64,000 nt of DNA from Iamia majanohamensis (GTDB lineage Bacteria > Actinomycetota > Acidimicrobiia > Acidimicrobiales > Iamiaceae). Both the position numbers and the translations under genes were made by a program. Shown piece after piece: positions 49,988 through 57,454 of the stretch; position 1 is the stretch's first letter; the number at the start of each line of letters is the position of its first letter. The notes beneath the pieces are model-generated. The model was given only the letters and a program-made list of their open reading frames with translations, searched no databases and was not told the origin of the DNA. The DNA is taken from assembly GCF_028532485.1 (NCBI RefSeq), contig NZ_CP116942.1, positions 4,340,001-4,404,000 on the forward strand, read 5' to 3'.

Positions 49988-51411
49988 CGGAGGGCCTCCT
50001 CGGTCGGGGGTGGGACGGCCGCGGCCGGGCCCAGGCCGGTGGCGGGCGCGGCCACGGCGAGGGTGCGCCGACCGTCGGGCCACACCAGGGACACGGCGCC
50101 GGCGGGAGACGGGGCCGTGAGGCGGCCCACCGGTGCGGTGGTGGCCCGGGGCGACGAGGGGGGCGTCGCCCCGGGCCGGTCCGCGGTGAGCAGGGCGAAG
50201 CCGGGGAAGCAGGTCAGCCAGTCGGCCATGGCCGCCCCCTCGGGCCGGGGCACGCCGGCCACGTCGAGCTCGGCGCCGGTGCCGCTGGCCTCGGCCAGCA
50301 TGGCGAGGGTGCCGACGAGGCCGGCCATGCTCACGTCCTTGGCCGCGGCCGGTCGGTGGCGGGCGAGGGTGCCCACCAGCTCCCGCAGCTCGCGGGGGCG
50401 TCGGTGGGTGGTGGAGTCCCATTGGCGGCCGGCGTGGCCGGGCCGCCACCCGCCGCCCAGGTCGGCGACGAGGTGGACCACGTCGCCGGGGCGGCCGCCG
50501 CCGCCGGGCACGGGGTCGTCGGTCGCCCCCAGGGCGGTCACCGCGAGGGCCCCGTGCTGGCCGACCTGGGTGTGGCCCCCGAGCACGGGGAGGCCGTAGG
50601 CCTCGGCCGCGGCCCGGATGCCCCGGAGCACGGCGGCCACGTGCTCCTCGCTGCGGCCGGCCACCGCGTCGAGGAGCCCGACCGGCACCGCGCCCATGGC
50701 GGCCAGGTCGTTGACGTTGACGAGCACGGCGCACCAGCCGGCCCACTCGGGGTCGCGCTCCACCATCGCCGGGGTGATGGCGTCGCACGCCGCGACCAGG
50801 GCCGCCCCGGGGACGGGGGCGGCGTCGTCGCCGACCCAGCCCGCACCGCCGGGGACGAGGTCGCCGACCAGGCGGCCGAGCGGTGCCTTGTCGGCCACGG
50901 CCCGGGCCAGGCGGTCGCCGGGGCCGAGCATCAGCACGTGGGGCGCGCCGGCCACCGTGGTCCGGTCGAGGGTGGTCCACCCGAGCCGGGCGAAGAACGC
51001 CTCCTTGTCGGCCTGGACGGTGGCGTCGAAGCGCACCGCGCCCCGGTCCTCGGCCAGGGCGGTGGCCGCCCGCACCAGGCGGGCCCCGACGCCGCGCTCC
51101 GCGCCGGGGTCGACGACCAGGCGGCTGCCCCGCCACCAGCCCAGCCCGCCGTGGCCGTCGTGGGGGTGCACCCGCACCCCGCCGAGCACGGCGCCGTCGT
51201 CGTGGCGGCGGGCCACCAGCACCGTGGTGGCCGGGTCGTCGTCGACCACGTCGAGGTCGTGGTCGGCGAAGAGGCCCTGGTCCGCGACGAACGCGGCCCG
51301 GCGCAGGCGGCGGTGGGCGGCCACGCCGGCGGCGTCGCCGGGCTCCACGAGCACGGGGTCGTGGAGCCGGGGACCGCCCATGGAGGTGAGGAAGGGCTCG
51401 ACGGCGGTCAC
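49984..51411 (-). CDS. GNAT acyltransferase fused to AIR-synthase-like domain (Sll0786/Sll0787 types)
   Basis: 475 residues from GTG 51411, one base after the radical SAM stop. Residues ~1-155: GNAT N-acyltransferase of the MSMEG_0567 N-terminal type (LRRAAFVADQGLF, GVRVHPHDGHGGLGWWRGSRLVVDPGAERGVGARLV shows the acetyl-CoA loop RGVGARLV). Residues ~165-475: AIR synthase/SelD-like ATP-binding domain (WVGDDAAPV, VNVNDLAAMGAVP, GGHTQVG, KDVSMAGLVGTLAML). In cyanobacterial and proteobacterial Nit1C clusters these are two genes; in mycobacteria-type clusters they are fused, as here. Reaction unknown; likely acylation plus ATP-dependent activation of one substrate. Confidence 0.88.
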   Translation of the reverse strand: MTAVEPFLTSMGGPRLHDPVLVEPGDAAGVAAHRRLRRAAFVADQGLFADHDLDVVDDDPATTVLVARRHDDGAVLGGVRVHPHDGHGGLGWWRGSRLVVDPGAERGVGARLVRAATALAEDRGAVRFDATVQADKEAFFARLGWTTLDRTTVAGAPHVLMLGPGDRLARAVADKAPLGRLVGDLVPGGAGWVGDDAAPVPGAALVAACDAITPAMVERDPEWAGWCAVLVNVNDLAAMGAVPVGLLDAVAGRSEEHVAAVLRGIRAAAEAYGLPVLGGHTQVGQHGALAVTALGATDDPVPGGGGRPGDVVHLVADLGGGWRPGHAGRQWDSTTHRRPRELRELVGTLARHRPAAAKDVSMAGLVGTLAMLAEASGTGAELDVAGVPRPEGAAMADWLTCFPGFALLTADRPGATPPSSPRATTAPVGRLTAPSPAGAVSLVWPDGRRTLAVAAPATGLGPAAAVPPPTEEALR

Positions 51412-51412
51412 C

Positions 51413-52495
51413 TCATCCCCCCGCGGTGGACAGCACGCTGCACGCGCCGCAGGCGGCGCAGCCCGCGCCCTGGTCGGCCCCCCGCATCCCGGCGGCGCGC
51501 AGCACGGCCGCGACCCGCTCGGTGACCTCGGCCAGCACCGCGGGGTCGGGGGCGGGGTGGTCGGCGGCCAGGGTGCCGACGAGGGGGCGGAAGGGGACGA
51601 CGAAGGGGTAGACGCCCCGGGCGACCAGCTCGGAGGCGCCCGCCACCAGCTCGTCGGGGTCCTCGCCCAGCCCGACGAGCAGGTAGGTGGAGACCTGGTT
51701 GCGCCCGAAGGTGCGGACCGCGGCGTCCCAGGCCCGCCAGTAGTCGTCGAGGGGCACGTGGGCCTTGCCCGGCATCCACCGACGGCGCACCTCGTCGTCG
51801 AGTGACTCGACGTGGATGCCGATGGAGGTGGCCCCCACCATGCTGAGCTCGCTCAGCACGGCCAGGTCGTCGGGCGGCTCGCACTGCACCTGCACGGGCA
51901 GGCCCGGCACCGCCCGGCGGATGGCGGCCACGCACCGGGCCAGGTAGCGGGCCCCCCGGTCGGGGGTGGCCGTGGTCCCGGTGGTGAGCACCACCTGGCG
52001 CACGCCGTCGAGGCGGACCGCGGCCTCGGCCACCTCGGCCAGCTGCGGCGGCGTCTTGACCCGCGTCGTGGCCCCGGCCCGCAGCGACGACTCGATGGCG
52101 CAGAAGCGGCACCGGTCGTCCTCGCCGTAGCGGATGCACGTCTGGATGACGGTGCTGGCCAGCACGTCGGTGCCGTGGAGGCGGGCCAGCTGCTCGTAGG
52201 GGACGCCGTCGGCGGTGGCCAGGTCGTAGAAGCGGGGCCGGTCCACCGCCTCCACCTCGAGGCCGACGTCGTCGCCGTCGCGGAGGAGCCGGCCGTCGAC
52301 GACCTCGAAGGGGCTCGACGGGTCGAGGGGCAGGGCCGCCCCCCGCCCGTCGAGGCGCACGTGGCCGTCGTCGCTGGGCCCCGCACCCGCCTGGCGCCGG
52401 ACCGGCGGCGCCACGCGCACGCCCGCCACCGCGACCTCGGCCCGGGCGCGGGTCTGGGTGGTCGGGGCCGGTGGGGGGACGGCCACGTCGGTCAC
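51413..52495 (-). CDS. Radical SAM protein, MSMEG_0568/Sll0785 type
   Basis: 360 residues from GTG 52495. The cluster-binding cysteines are C-x8-C-x2-C (CIRYGEDDRCRFC), a wider spacing than the standard CxxxCxxC, followed by AIESSL, as in this Nit1C-specific family. VVLTTGTTATPDRG and IGIHVESLDDEVRRRW belong to the SAM barrel. A second group of cysteines ends the protein (GCAACGACS), possibly an auxiliary cluster or sulfur donor. It is the most diagnostic gene of the operon. Radical chemistry on the unknown substrate is expected. Confidence 0.9.
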   Translation of the reverse strand: MTDVAVPPPAPTTQTRARAEVAVAGVRVAPPVRRQAGAGPSDDGHVRLDGRGAALPLDPSSPFEVVDGRLLRDGDDVGLEVEAVDRPRFYDLATADGVPYEQLARLHGTDVLASTVIQTCIRYGEDDRCRFCAIESSLRAGATTRVKTPPQLAEVAEAAVRLDGVRQVVLTTGTTATPDRGARYLARCVAAIRRAVPGLPVQVQCEPPDDLAVLSELSMVGATSIGIHVESLDDEVRRRWMPGKAHVPLDDYWRAWDAAVRTFGRNQVSTYLLVGLGEDPDELVAGASELVARGVYPFVVPFRPLVGTLAADHPAPDPAVLAEVTERVAAVLRAAGMRGADQGAGCAACGACSVLSTAGG

Positions 52496-52526
52496 CGGAC
52501 CGGTCCTGCGCTGTCCACCGGTGCCC

Positions 52527-53036
52527 TCACAGGTTGTAGGTGGAGTTGATGATGGCGCCCTTGCGGGCGTAGTGGATGACGCAGTCCTGCACGTCGAGCG
52601 GGTGGGCCGGGATGACCCCCTCGATCAGGTCCTCCTCGCGGAGGCCGTGCAGCGACAGCCCGAAGCGGCAGCAGTAGACCTTGCCGCCCTCGGAGATGAA
52701 GGTGGCGATCTGGTCGTTCAGGTTCTGCTCGCCGGGGAAGGCCGAGTCCCCGGTGGTCGGGAAGCCCCGGGTGGCCATGCAGTTCATGGAGCCGGGCCCG
52801 TAGAAGTAGAGGACCGACTCGAAGCCCTTCCGCAGGGCCCGGGTGGCCTGGAGGATGGCCACGAAGCTGACCGACGACTCGTGGGCGATGCCGTGGACGA
52901 GGGTCAGGTACGACTCGCCGTCCTCGGCCTGGTAGTCGGGGAACAGCTTGGTGCTGCCGTACAGGTTGGATCCCTTGGGCAGGGACGGGTGCGGGATCTC
53001 GGCCAGGCTCTGGGCCTCGAGGTCGGTCAGCTCCAC
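52527..53036 (-). CDS. MSMEG_0572/Sll0783-family protein (NitB-like)
   Basis: 169 residues from GTG 53036 with AAGGA upstream. Strongly conserved small protein of Nit1C clusters: IPHPSLPKGSNLYGSTKLFPDY, the GESYLTLVHGIAHESSVSF core, ESVLYFYGPGSMNCMATRGFP, YCCRFGLSLHGLREEDLIEG and the C-terminal CVIHYARKGAIINSTYNL. Homologs are induced by nitrogen starvation (Sll0783 in Synechocystis). The chemistry is unknown; the double-Cys and DsrE-like features (ALRKGFESVLYFYGPG) suggest a sulfur-relay or ligand-binding trimer fold (inference). Confidence 0.9.
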   Translation of the reverse strand: MELTDLEAQSLAEIPHPSLPKGSNLYGSTKLFPDYQAEDGESYLTLVHGIAHESSVSFVAILQATRALRKGFESVLYFYGPGSMNCMATRGFPTTGDSAFPGEQNLNDQIATFISEGGKVYCCRFGLSLHGLREEDLIEGVIPAHPLDVQDCVIHYARKGAIINSTYNL

Positions 53037-53101
53037 GGTGGGGTCCTTCGCTTTCTGGTGGGTGGTGGGTCGGTGTCGGGGGTGGTCGGGTCGGGTCGGG
53101 G

Positions 53102-53923
53102 TCAGGTGCCGTAGAGGGCGGCGAAGTTGTCGCGGAACACGTGGCGGGAGAGCTCGTCGCCCCGCGCCGCGGCGGTCATGCGGGCCAGCTCGCCCTCGCG
53201 GTCGCTCCAGGGCTCGTCGGAGGCGAACAGGACGCGGTCCCAGCCGCAGCCCCGGGCCTCGACCTCCTCGAGCAGCCAGCGGGGGGCGAAGCCGATGGCC
53301 CAGGAGGCGTCGGTGTAGACCCGCTTGCCGGCGTCGACCCAGTCGAAAAAGCGGCCGCCGATGAGCTTGATGTGGCCCGACATGCCGCCGCCCAGGTGGA
53401 CGAGGTGGATGGCCACGTCGTCGCCGAAGCGGTCGACGAGGGTGGCGACCTGGTCGATGTCGGAGGCGCCACCGGGCGAGGTGTGCACGTGGACCACGAG
53501 GTCGTGCTCGCGGGCCACGGCGAAGATGCGCTCCAGGCCGGGCTGGCAGTCGGGGTCGGTGGGCGACCCGCCGAGCAGGAAGCTGAGCTTGAGGGCCCGC
53601 ACCCCGGGCTCGCCGACGAGGGTGAGGGCCCGGGCGGTGCGCTCCTCGTCGCCCGGGCGGGGCGACACCCAGAGGGCGGCCCGCACCCGGTCGTCGCGGG
53701 CGGCGGCCTCGATGCAGAGCTCGTTGAACCCGAAGGCCACGTCGGGGTCGGGCACGCCGTAGTTGGGGATCACCAGGGCCCGCTCGGTGCCCTCGGCGTC
53801 GAGGTCGGCCAGCAGGGCGTCGACGGTGCCGCGGGATCGGGTGTCGGGTGCGACCGCCGGGCCTCCGTAGAACGGGAACGCGGGGAGGGTGCCGAGGTGG
53901 CGGTGAGCGTCCCAGACGACCAT
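53102..53923 (-). CDS. Amidohydrolase (family 2), first gene of Nit-like operon
   Basis: 273 residues from ATG 53923. TIM-barrel metal-dependent amidohydrolase of the PF04909 kind: VWDAHRHLG (HxH near the N terminus), VVHVHTSPGG (His), HLVHLGGG (His) and FASDEPWSDRE (Asp). It lies 65 bp upstream of the Sll0783-like gene in the same direction, so probably the first gene of the operon; such enzymes hydrolyse C-N bonds or decarboxylate. Linked to the Nit module by position only. Confidence 0.85.
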   Translation of the reverse strand: MVVWDAHRHLGTLPAFPFYGGPAVAPDTRSRGTVDALLADLDAEGTERALVIPNYGVPDPDVAFGFNELCIEAAARDDRVRAALWVSPRPGDEERTARALTLVGEPGVRALKLSFLLGGSPTDPDCQPGLERIFAVAREHDLVVHVHTSPGGASDIDQVATLVDRFGDDVAIHLVHLGGGMSGHIKLIGGRFFDWVDAGKRVYTDASWAIGFAPRWLLEEVEARGCGWDRVLFASDEPWSDREGELARMTAAARGDELSRHVFRDNFAALYGT

Positions 53924-54545
53924 GACCCCAGTGGACCGGCGGGGTGTTTCGCCGGGACCACGGGAGGACGAACGGCCGGTCACGAGCGCGTTGGCCCGCC
54001 CTTGCCCCCACCTTGGCCCCGTCTGTCCTCGCTTGTGGGCTCCCGCGCCTCGCGACATCGCCTGCCACGACCTGTCACCCTGGGCCCGTGGCCACCCGAC
54101 CCGTCCCTCCCGCCGCAGCCGGACGGCGTGGCTCGTCGCCCTCGCCCTGCTGGCCGCTGGGCTGCTCGTCTGCTCCTCCGACGAGGGCCCCGACGACGTC
54201 GCGACCGCACCGAGCGCCTCTGCGCCGGCGAGCACCGAGGCCACCACCAGCACCACTGCGGCGACGGGCGGAGGGCTCGACGCCTTCTGCGCCGCTGCGC
54301 CCCGCCCCGACGAGGAGGTGCCGGAGTCCTACGTCGGGTCGGCGGAGCAGGTCGCCGACCTGCGCGCCCTCGCCGACATCGCCCCCGACGCCATCGCCGA
54401 CGACGTCACGGTGATCGCCGACCACTTCGAGACCGAGGTCGACCCGGCCGACCCCGACTCGCAGCTGACCGAGACGTTCCCCGACGACGTCACCGCGAGC
54501 ATCGACGCCGTCACCACCTACGCGGCCGAGACCTGCGACGGCTAG
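53922..54545 (+). CDS. Secreted or membrane-anchored protein, start uncertain
   Basis: The frame holds a good protein from about 54110 onwards: basic RSRTAWLVALALLAAGLLVC, then Ser/Thr/Ala linker and an acidic domain (GGLDAFCAAAPRPDEEVP ... TYAAETCDG) with two cysteines. The N terminus is unclear: ATG 53922 overlaps the amidohydrolase start, TTG 54033 is possible, and a leaderless-looking GTG 54088 is out of frame. No lipobox (V before Cys). Function unknown. The region between 53922 and ~54100 is probably not coding. Confidence 0.5.
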   Translation: MTPVDRRGVSPGPREDERPVTSALARPCPHLGPVCPRLWAPAPRDIACHDLSPWARGHPTRPSRRSRTAWLVALALLAAGLLVCSSDEGPDDVATAPSASAPASTEATTSTTAATGGGLDAFCAAAPRPDEEVPESYVGSAEQVADLRALADIAPDAIADDVTVIADHFETEVDPADPDSQLTETFPDDVTASIDAVTTYAAETCDG

Positions 54546-54554
54546 GGCGTCGGG

Positions 54555-56126
54555 TCAGGCCTCCGGCGGGGCGGCCAGCTCGGCCCGGCTGGCCTCGAGG
54601 ACCTGGTTCTCCTCGTAGATGGCGATGACGATGGCCTGGGCGTCGTCCTCGAGGGTGTGACGGGCCCGGAGCAGCAGGAAGAGCCCGGCGATCACCGGCG
54701 GGAAGACGATGTAGAAGGCGGCCACGAGCGACCCGGTGAGCGAGGACAGGCCCCCCACGATCAGCGGGGCCGCGGCCTGGCCGAAGATGGCGGTGGCGAG
54801 GGCCATGGCCGAGGCGCCCACCCCCCGGGAGTCCGGGGGCACCACGTCGAGCATGGCGGCGCGCAGGCCCGGCGCGGCGCCGGCCGCGGCGGTGACGCCG
54901 AGGAGCTGGAGGGCGAGGCGGAGGCCCACCGCGTCGATGGCGAACGACGCCATGAACAGCAGGGCGCAGATGACCGCCGACCAGACCACGATGACGATGC
55001 GGCCGCCCTTCCACCTGTGGTGGAAGCGGTCGGAGAAGGCCCCGCCGGCGAAGGTGCCGACGATCCCGCCCAGGCCGAGCAGGCCGCCGGTGAACACCGT
55101 GGCCTGGGTGACCGACATGCCCGAGTAGCGCTCGTGGTAGATGGCCAGCCAGGTGCTGATGCCCGACACGGTGAACAGCAGCGCGGCCACCCCCACCAGC
55201 ACGTAGCGCATGGTGCGGATCCCGAAGATGAGCTTCAGCTGGCCGACCAGCTCGGTCCACGCCAGGCGGGCGAACTGCCGGAACGACAGGCCCTCGGCGC
55301 CCGAGGCCCGCTCCACCTCCACCGACCGGGGCGGCAGGGCCTCGATCTCCTCCCACGTCATCGTCTCGGGCAGCTCGGCCTCGCCCCGGCGGGGCTCGCG
55401 CAGGCGGAACACGGCCAGGGCGACCAGGGCGCCGGGGATGCCGACCAGGGCGAAGGCCCAGCGCCAGCCCAGGGCCTCGCCCACCGCCCCGCCCACGGCT
55501 AGGCCGATGCCGCCGCCGAGGAAGAACGAGACCTGCTGGAACGAGAACACCCGAGCCCGCATGCGCGACGGGTAGGAGTCGCCCAGGTAGGAGGTGGAGG
55601 CGGGGTCGTCGACGGCCTGGCCGATGCCCATGGCGGCCCGGGCCACGAGCAGGTTGACGTAGTTGACGGCCGTGGCCGACAGCAGGATCAGGCCGCTCCA
55701 GCTGAGCAGCGTCCACCCGATGACCCGGTTGCGGCGGTAGTGGTCGGCCACCCAGCCCGCGGGGATGGTGGCCACCGCCCCCACGAAGATGAACACGGCG
55801 GGGATGAACCCCAGCTGGGTGTCGTTCAGGCCCCACTCGTCCTCGAGGATCGGGAGCACGCCCCGGGCCACCGACACGTCGATCTGGTCGACCAGGCCGA
55901 CGAGGGCCATGGCCACCAGCGGCCACAGCGGGAAGCGCCGCCCGGCGGGGGCGCCGCCGGCCGGGCCGGTCGGCGCCACGTCGGTCGGGGCCGCGTCGGT
56001 GGCGGCGGGAGCGCGGTCGGCGGGCGCGGGGCCGTCCTCGACCCCGGGTACGGGGGCCGGGGGCGACGAGGGCGCGGGGCTCGGCGCGCGGTCGCCGGCC
56101 TGCACCTCGCTGTCCTGGTCGGTCAC
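54555..56126 (-). CDS. MFS transporter
   Basis: 523 residues from GTG 56126 with AGGGGA upstream. A ~60-residue acidic/Pro-Ala N-terminal tail precedes 12 hydrophobic segments. WGLNDTQLGFIPAVFIFVGAVATIPAGWVADHYRRNRVIGW contains the loop 2-3 motif GWVADHYRRN; GIGQAVDDPASTSYLGDSYPSRMRARVFS and FSDRFHHRWKGG are the matching conserved loops of the spinster/ACS type. The central loop carries an acidic helix (EIEALPPRSVEVERASG). Likely exports or imports an organic anion; substrate unknown. Confidence 0.9.
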   Translation of the reverse strand: MTDQDSEVQAGDRAPSPAPSSPPAPVPGVEDGPAPADRAPAATDAAPTDVAPTGPAGGAPAGRRFPLWPLVAMALVGLVDQIDVSVARGVLPILEDEWGLNDTQLGFIPAVFIFVGAVATIPAGWVADHYRRNRVIGWTLLSWSGLILLSATAVNYVNLLVARAAMGIGQAVDDPASTSYLGDSYPSRMRARVFSFQQVSFFLGGGIGLAVGGAVGEALGWRWAFALVGIPGALVALAVFRLREPRRGEAELPETMTWEEIEALPPRSVEVERASGAEGLSFRQFARLAWTELVGQLKLIFGIRTMRYVLVGVAALLFTVSGISTWLAIYHERYSGMSVTQATVFTGGLLGLGGIVGTFAGGAFSDRFHHRWKGGRIVIVVWSAVICALLFMASFAIDAVGLRLALQLLGVTAAAGAAPGLRAAMLDVVPPDSRGVGASAMALATAIFGQAAAPLIVGGLSSLTGSLVAAFYIVFPPVIAGLFLLLRARHTLEDDAQAIVIAIYEENQVLEASRAELAAPPEA

Positions 56127-56247
56127 GTCCCCTGGGCCTCCCTGGCCGCCGGACCCTACCGGTCCGCCCCGGTTCGCACATGACCCGTGCAAGAAGGTGC
56201 CCGGCCGCTCCGGGCCGGCGCCTCCCGGGGTCACCCGCCACCACGTC

Positions 56248-56362
56248 CACGACGCGGTCCGGGATCCTGATGCCCGGGCACCGGGGATCCGGACCACGTC
56301 GTCGGGTGCGGGATCTCGGCGCGAGAGCACCGGGGATCCGGGCCACTTCGCCCCGGGCCGCG
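56248..56362. repeat. Intergenic palindromic repeats, 49-bp period
   Basis: GCACCGGGGATCCGG occurs at 56278 and 56327, each followed by RCCAC. The first copy pairs with GTCCGGGATCC just before it (one bulge). In the divergent region between the MFS and hydrolase genes. Confidence 0.55.
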
Positions 56363-56369
56363 ATCCGCA

Positions 56370-56375
56370 TAGGTT
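56370..56375 (+). promoter_or_regulatory. Likely -10 hexamer (TAGGTT) of leaderless hydrolase transcript
   Basis: TAGGTT lies 7 nt before GTG 56383. Confidence 0.45.
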
Positions 56376-56382
56376 CACGGCC

Positions 56383-57306
56383 GTGACCGTGCCCCTGCCT
56401 CTGCACCCCGAGGCCCCCGACTGGTTCCGGCGGGCCCTGGCCGTCCCCGTCACCGACGAGGTGGTCGAGGTCGGGGGCTGCCCCATCCACTACCTGGCGT
56501 GGGGCGAGCGCGGCCGGCCGGGCCTGGTGTTCGTCCACGGCGGCGGGGCCCACGCCCACTGGTGGACCCACGTGGCCGCCTCCTTCGCGGCCGAGCTCCG
56601 GGTGGTGGCCATCGACCTCTCGGGCCACGGCGACAGCGGCCATCGCGAGGTCTACGAGTTCGAGCAGTGGACCGACGGGGTCATGGCCGTGACCGAGGAC
56701 GCCGCCATCGAGGGCCTGCCGGTGGTGGTGGGCCACTCCATGGGCGGCTTCGTCACCATCGCCACTGCGGCCATGCACCCCGACCGGGTGTCGGGCGTGG
56801 TGATCTGCGACTCACCGGTGACCGAGCCCGACCCCGAGGTGGCGTCGTACCGGCTGAAGCAGGCCTTCGGCGGCGACCCCCGCACCTACGGCACCGTCGA
56901 CGAGGCCCTGGCGCGGTTCCGCACCGTCCCGGCCCAGGACCGCTACCTGCCCTACGTCATGGACCACGTGGCCCGGCGTTCGCTGGCCGAGGTCGACGGG
57001 GGGTACCGCTGGAAGTTCGACCGCGAGGTGTTCGCCCAGTTCGCGGGCGGCTCCATCCGGGCCGTGGCCCTCCCCCACCTGCGCCGCATCGTGGCCCGCT
57101 TCGCCCTGCTGCGCTCCGAGAACGGGCTGGTGACCCGGGACATCGGCGACTTCATGAACGCCGAGCTGGGCTCGGTGGCCACCGTGGCCGAGATCCCCGA
57201 GGCCGGACACCACCCGATGCTCGACGAGCCCCTCATCCTGCTCACCGCCCTCCGCACCCTGCTGGCCGACTGGGAGCATTCCGAGCCCCACCGCCGCCGC
57301 CGCTAG
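56383..57306 (+). CDS. Alpha/beta-hydrolase
   Basis: 307 residues from GTG 56383. GRPGLVFVHGGGAHAHWW (oxyanion loop), GHGDSG, nucleophile elbow VVGHSMGGFV, acid region near RIVARFALLRSENG and the base His in EIPEAGHHPMLDEP: a standard fold for C-C hydrolases, epoxide hydrolases and esterases. Ser nucleophile means it is not a dehalogenase or epoxide hydrolase. Converges with a BVMO gene; it could hydrolyse the ester that enzyme makes (inference). Confidence 0.87.
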   Translation: MTVPLPLHPEAPDWFRRALAVPVTDEVVEVGGCPIHYLAWGERGRPGLVFVHGGGAHAHWWTHVAASFAAELRVVAIDLSGHGDSGHREVYEFEQWTDGVMAVTEDAAIEGLPVVVGHSMGGFVTIATAAMHPDRVSGVVICDSPVTEPDPEVASYRLKQAFGGDPRTYGTVDEALARFRTVPAQDRYLPYVMDHVARRSLAEVDGGYRWKFDREVFAQFAGGSIRAVALPHLRRIVARFALLRSENGLVTRDIGDFMNAELGSVATVAEIPEAGHHPMLDEPLILLTALRTLLADWEHSEPHRRRR

Positions 57307-57317
57307 CCCCCCGCCCC

Positions 57318-57450
57318 TCCCGTACCTGCGGCAGATGAGTGCGGTCCTGTCCCACAGCCGCCGCAGGTTGCGAGGCGGGCCACAGCCTTCCCGTACCTGC
57401 GGCAGATGAGGGCGGTCCTGTCCCGCACCTGCCGCAGGTTGCGGGGCGGG
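57318..57450. repeat. Tandem pair of intergenic hairpin repeats, 71-bp period
   Basis: Copy 1: ACCTGCGGC (57324-57332) pairs with GCCGCAGGT (57360-57368). Copy 2 starts 71 bp later: ACCTGCGGCA (57395) with TGCCGCAGGT (ends 57439). The intervening 27 bases match at most positions (AGATGAGKGCGGTCCTGTCC). Between convergent genes, so it could also end transcription of both. Confidence 0.85.
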
Positions 57451-57454
57451 GGTG

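Noticed and set aside
53944-54414. Alternative plus-strand frame starting at a leaderless-looking GTG 54088
   Set aside because: Translation is Arg/Pro/Ser low complexity after about 12 codons; the neighbouring frame has the signal anchor and acidic domain.
57318-57450. Paired hairpins considered as simple rho-independent terminators
   Set aside because: No T-tracts, tandem duplication, and related layouts occur upstream of divergent genes where termination makes no sense.
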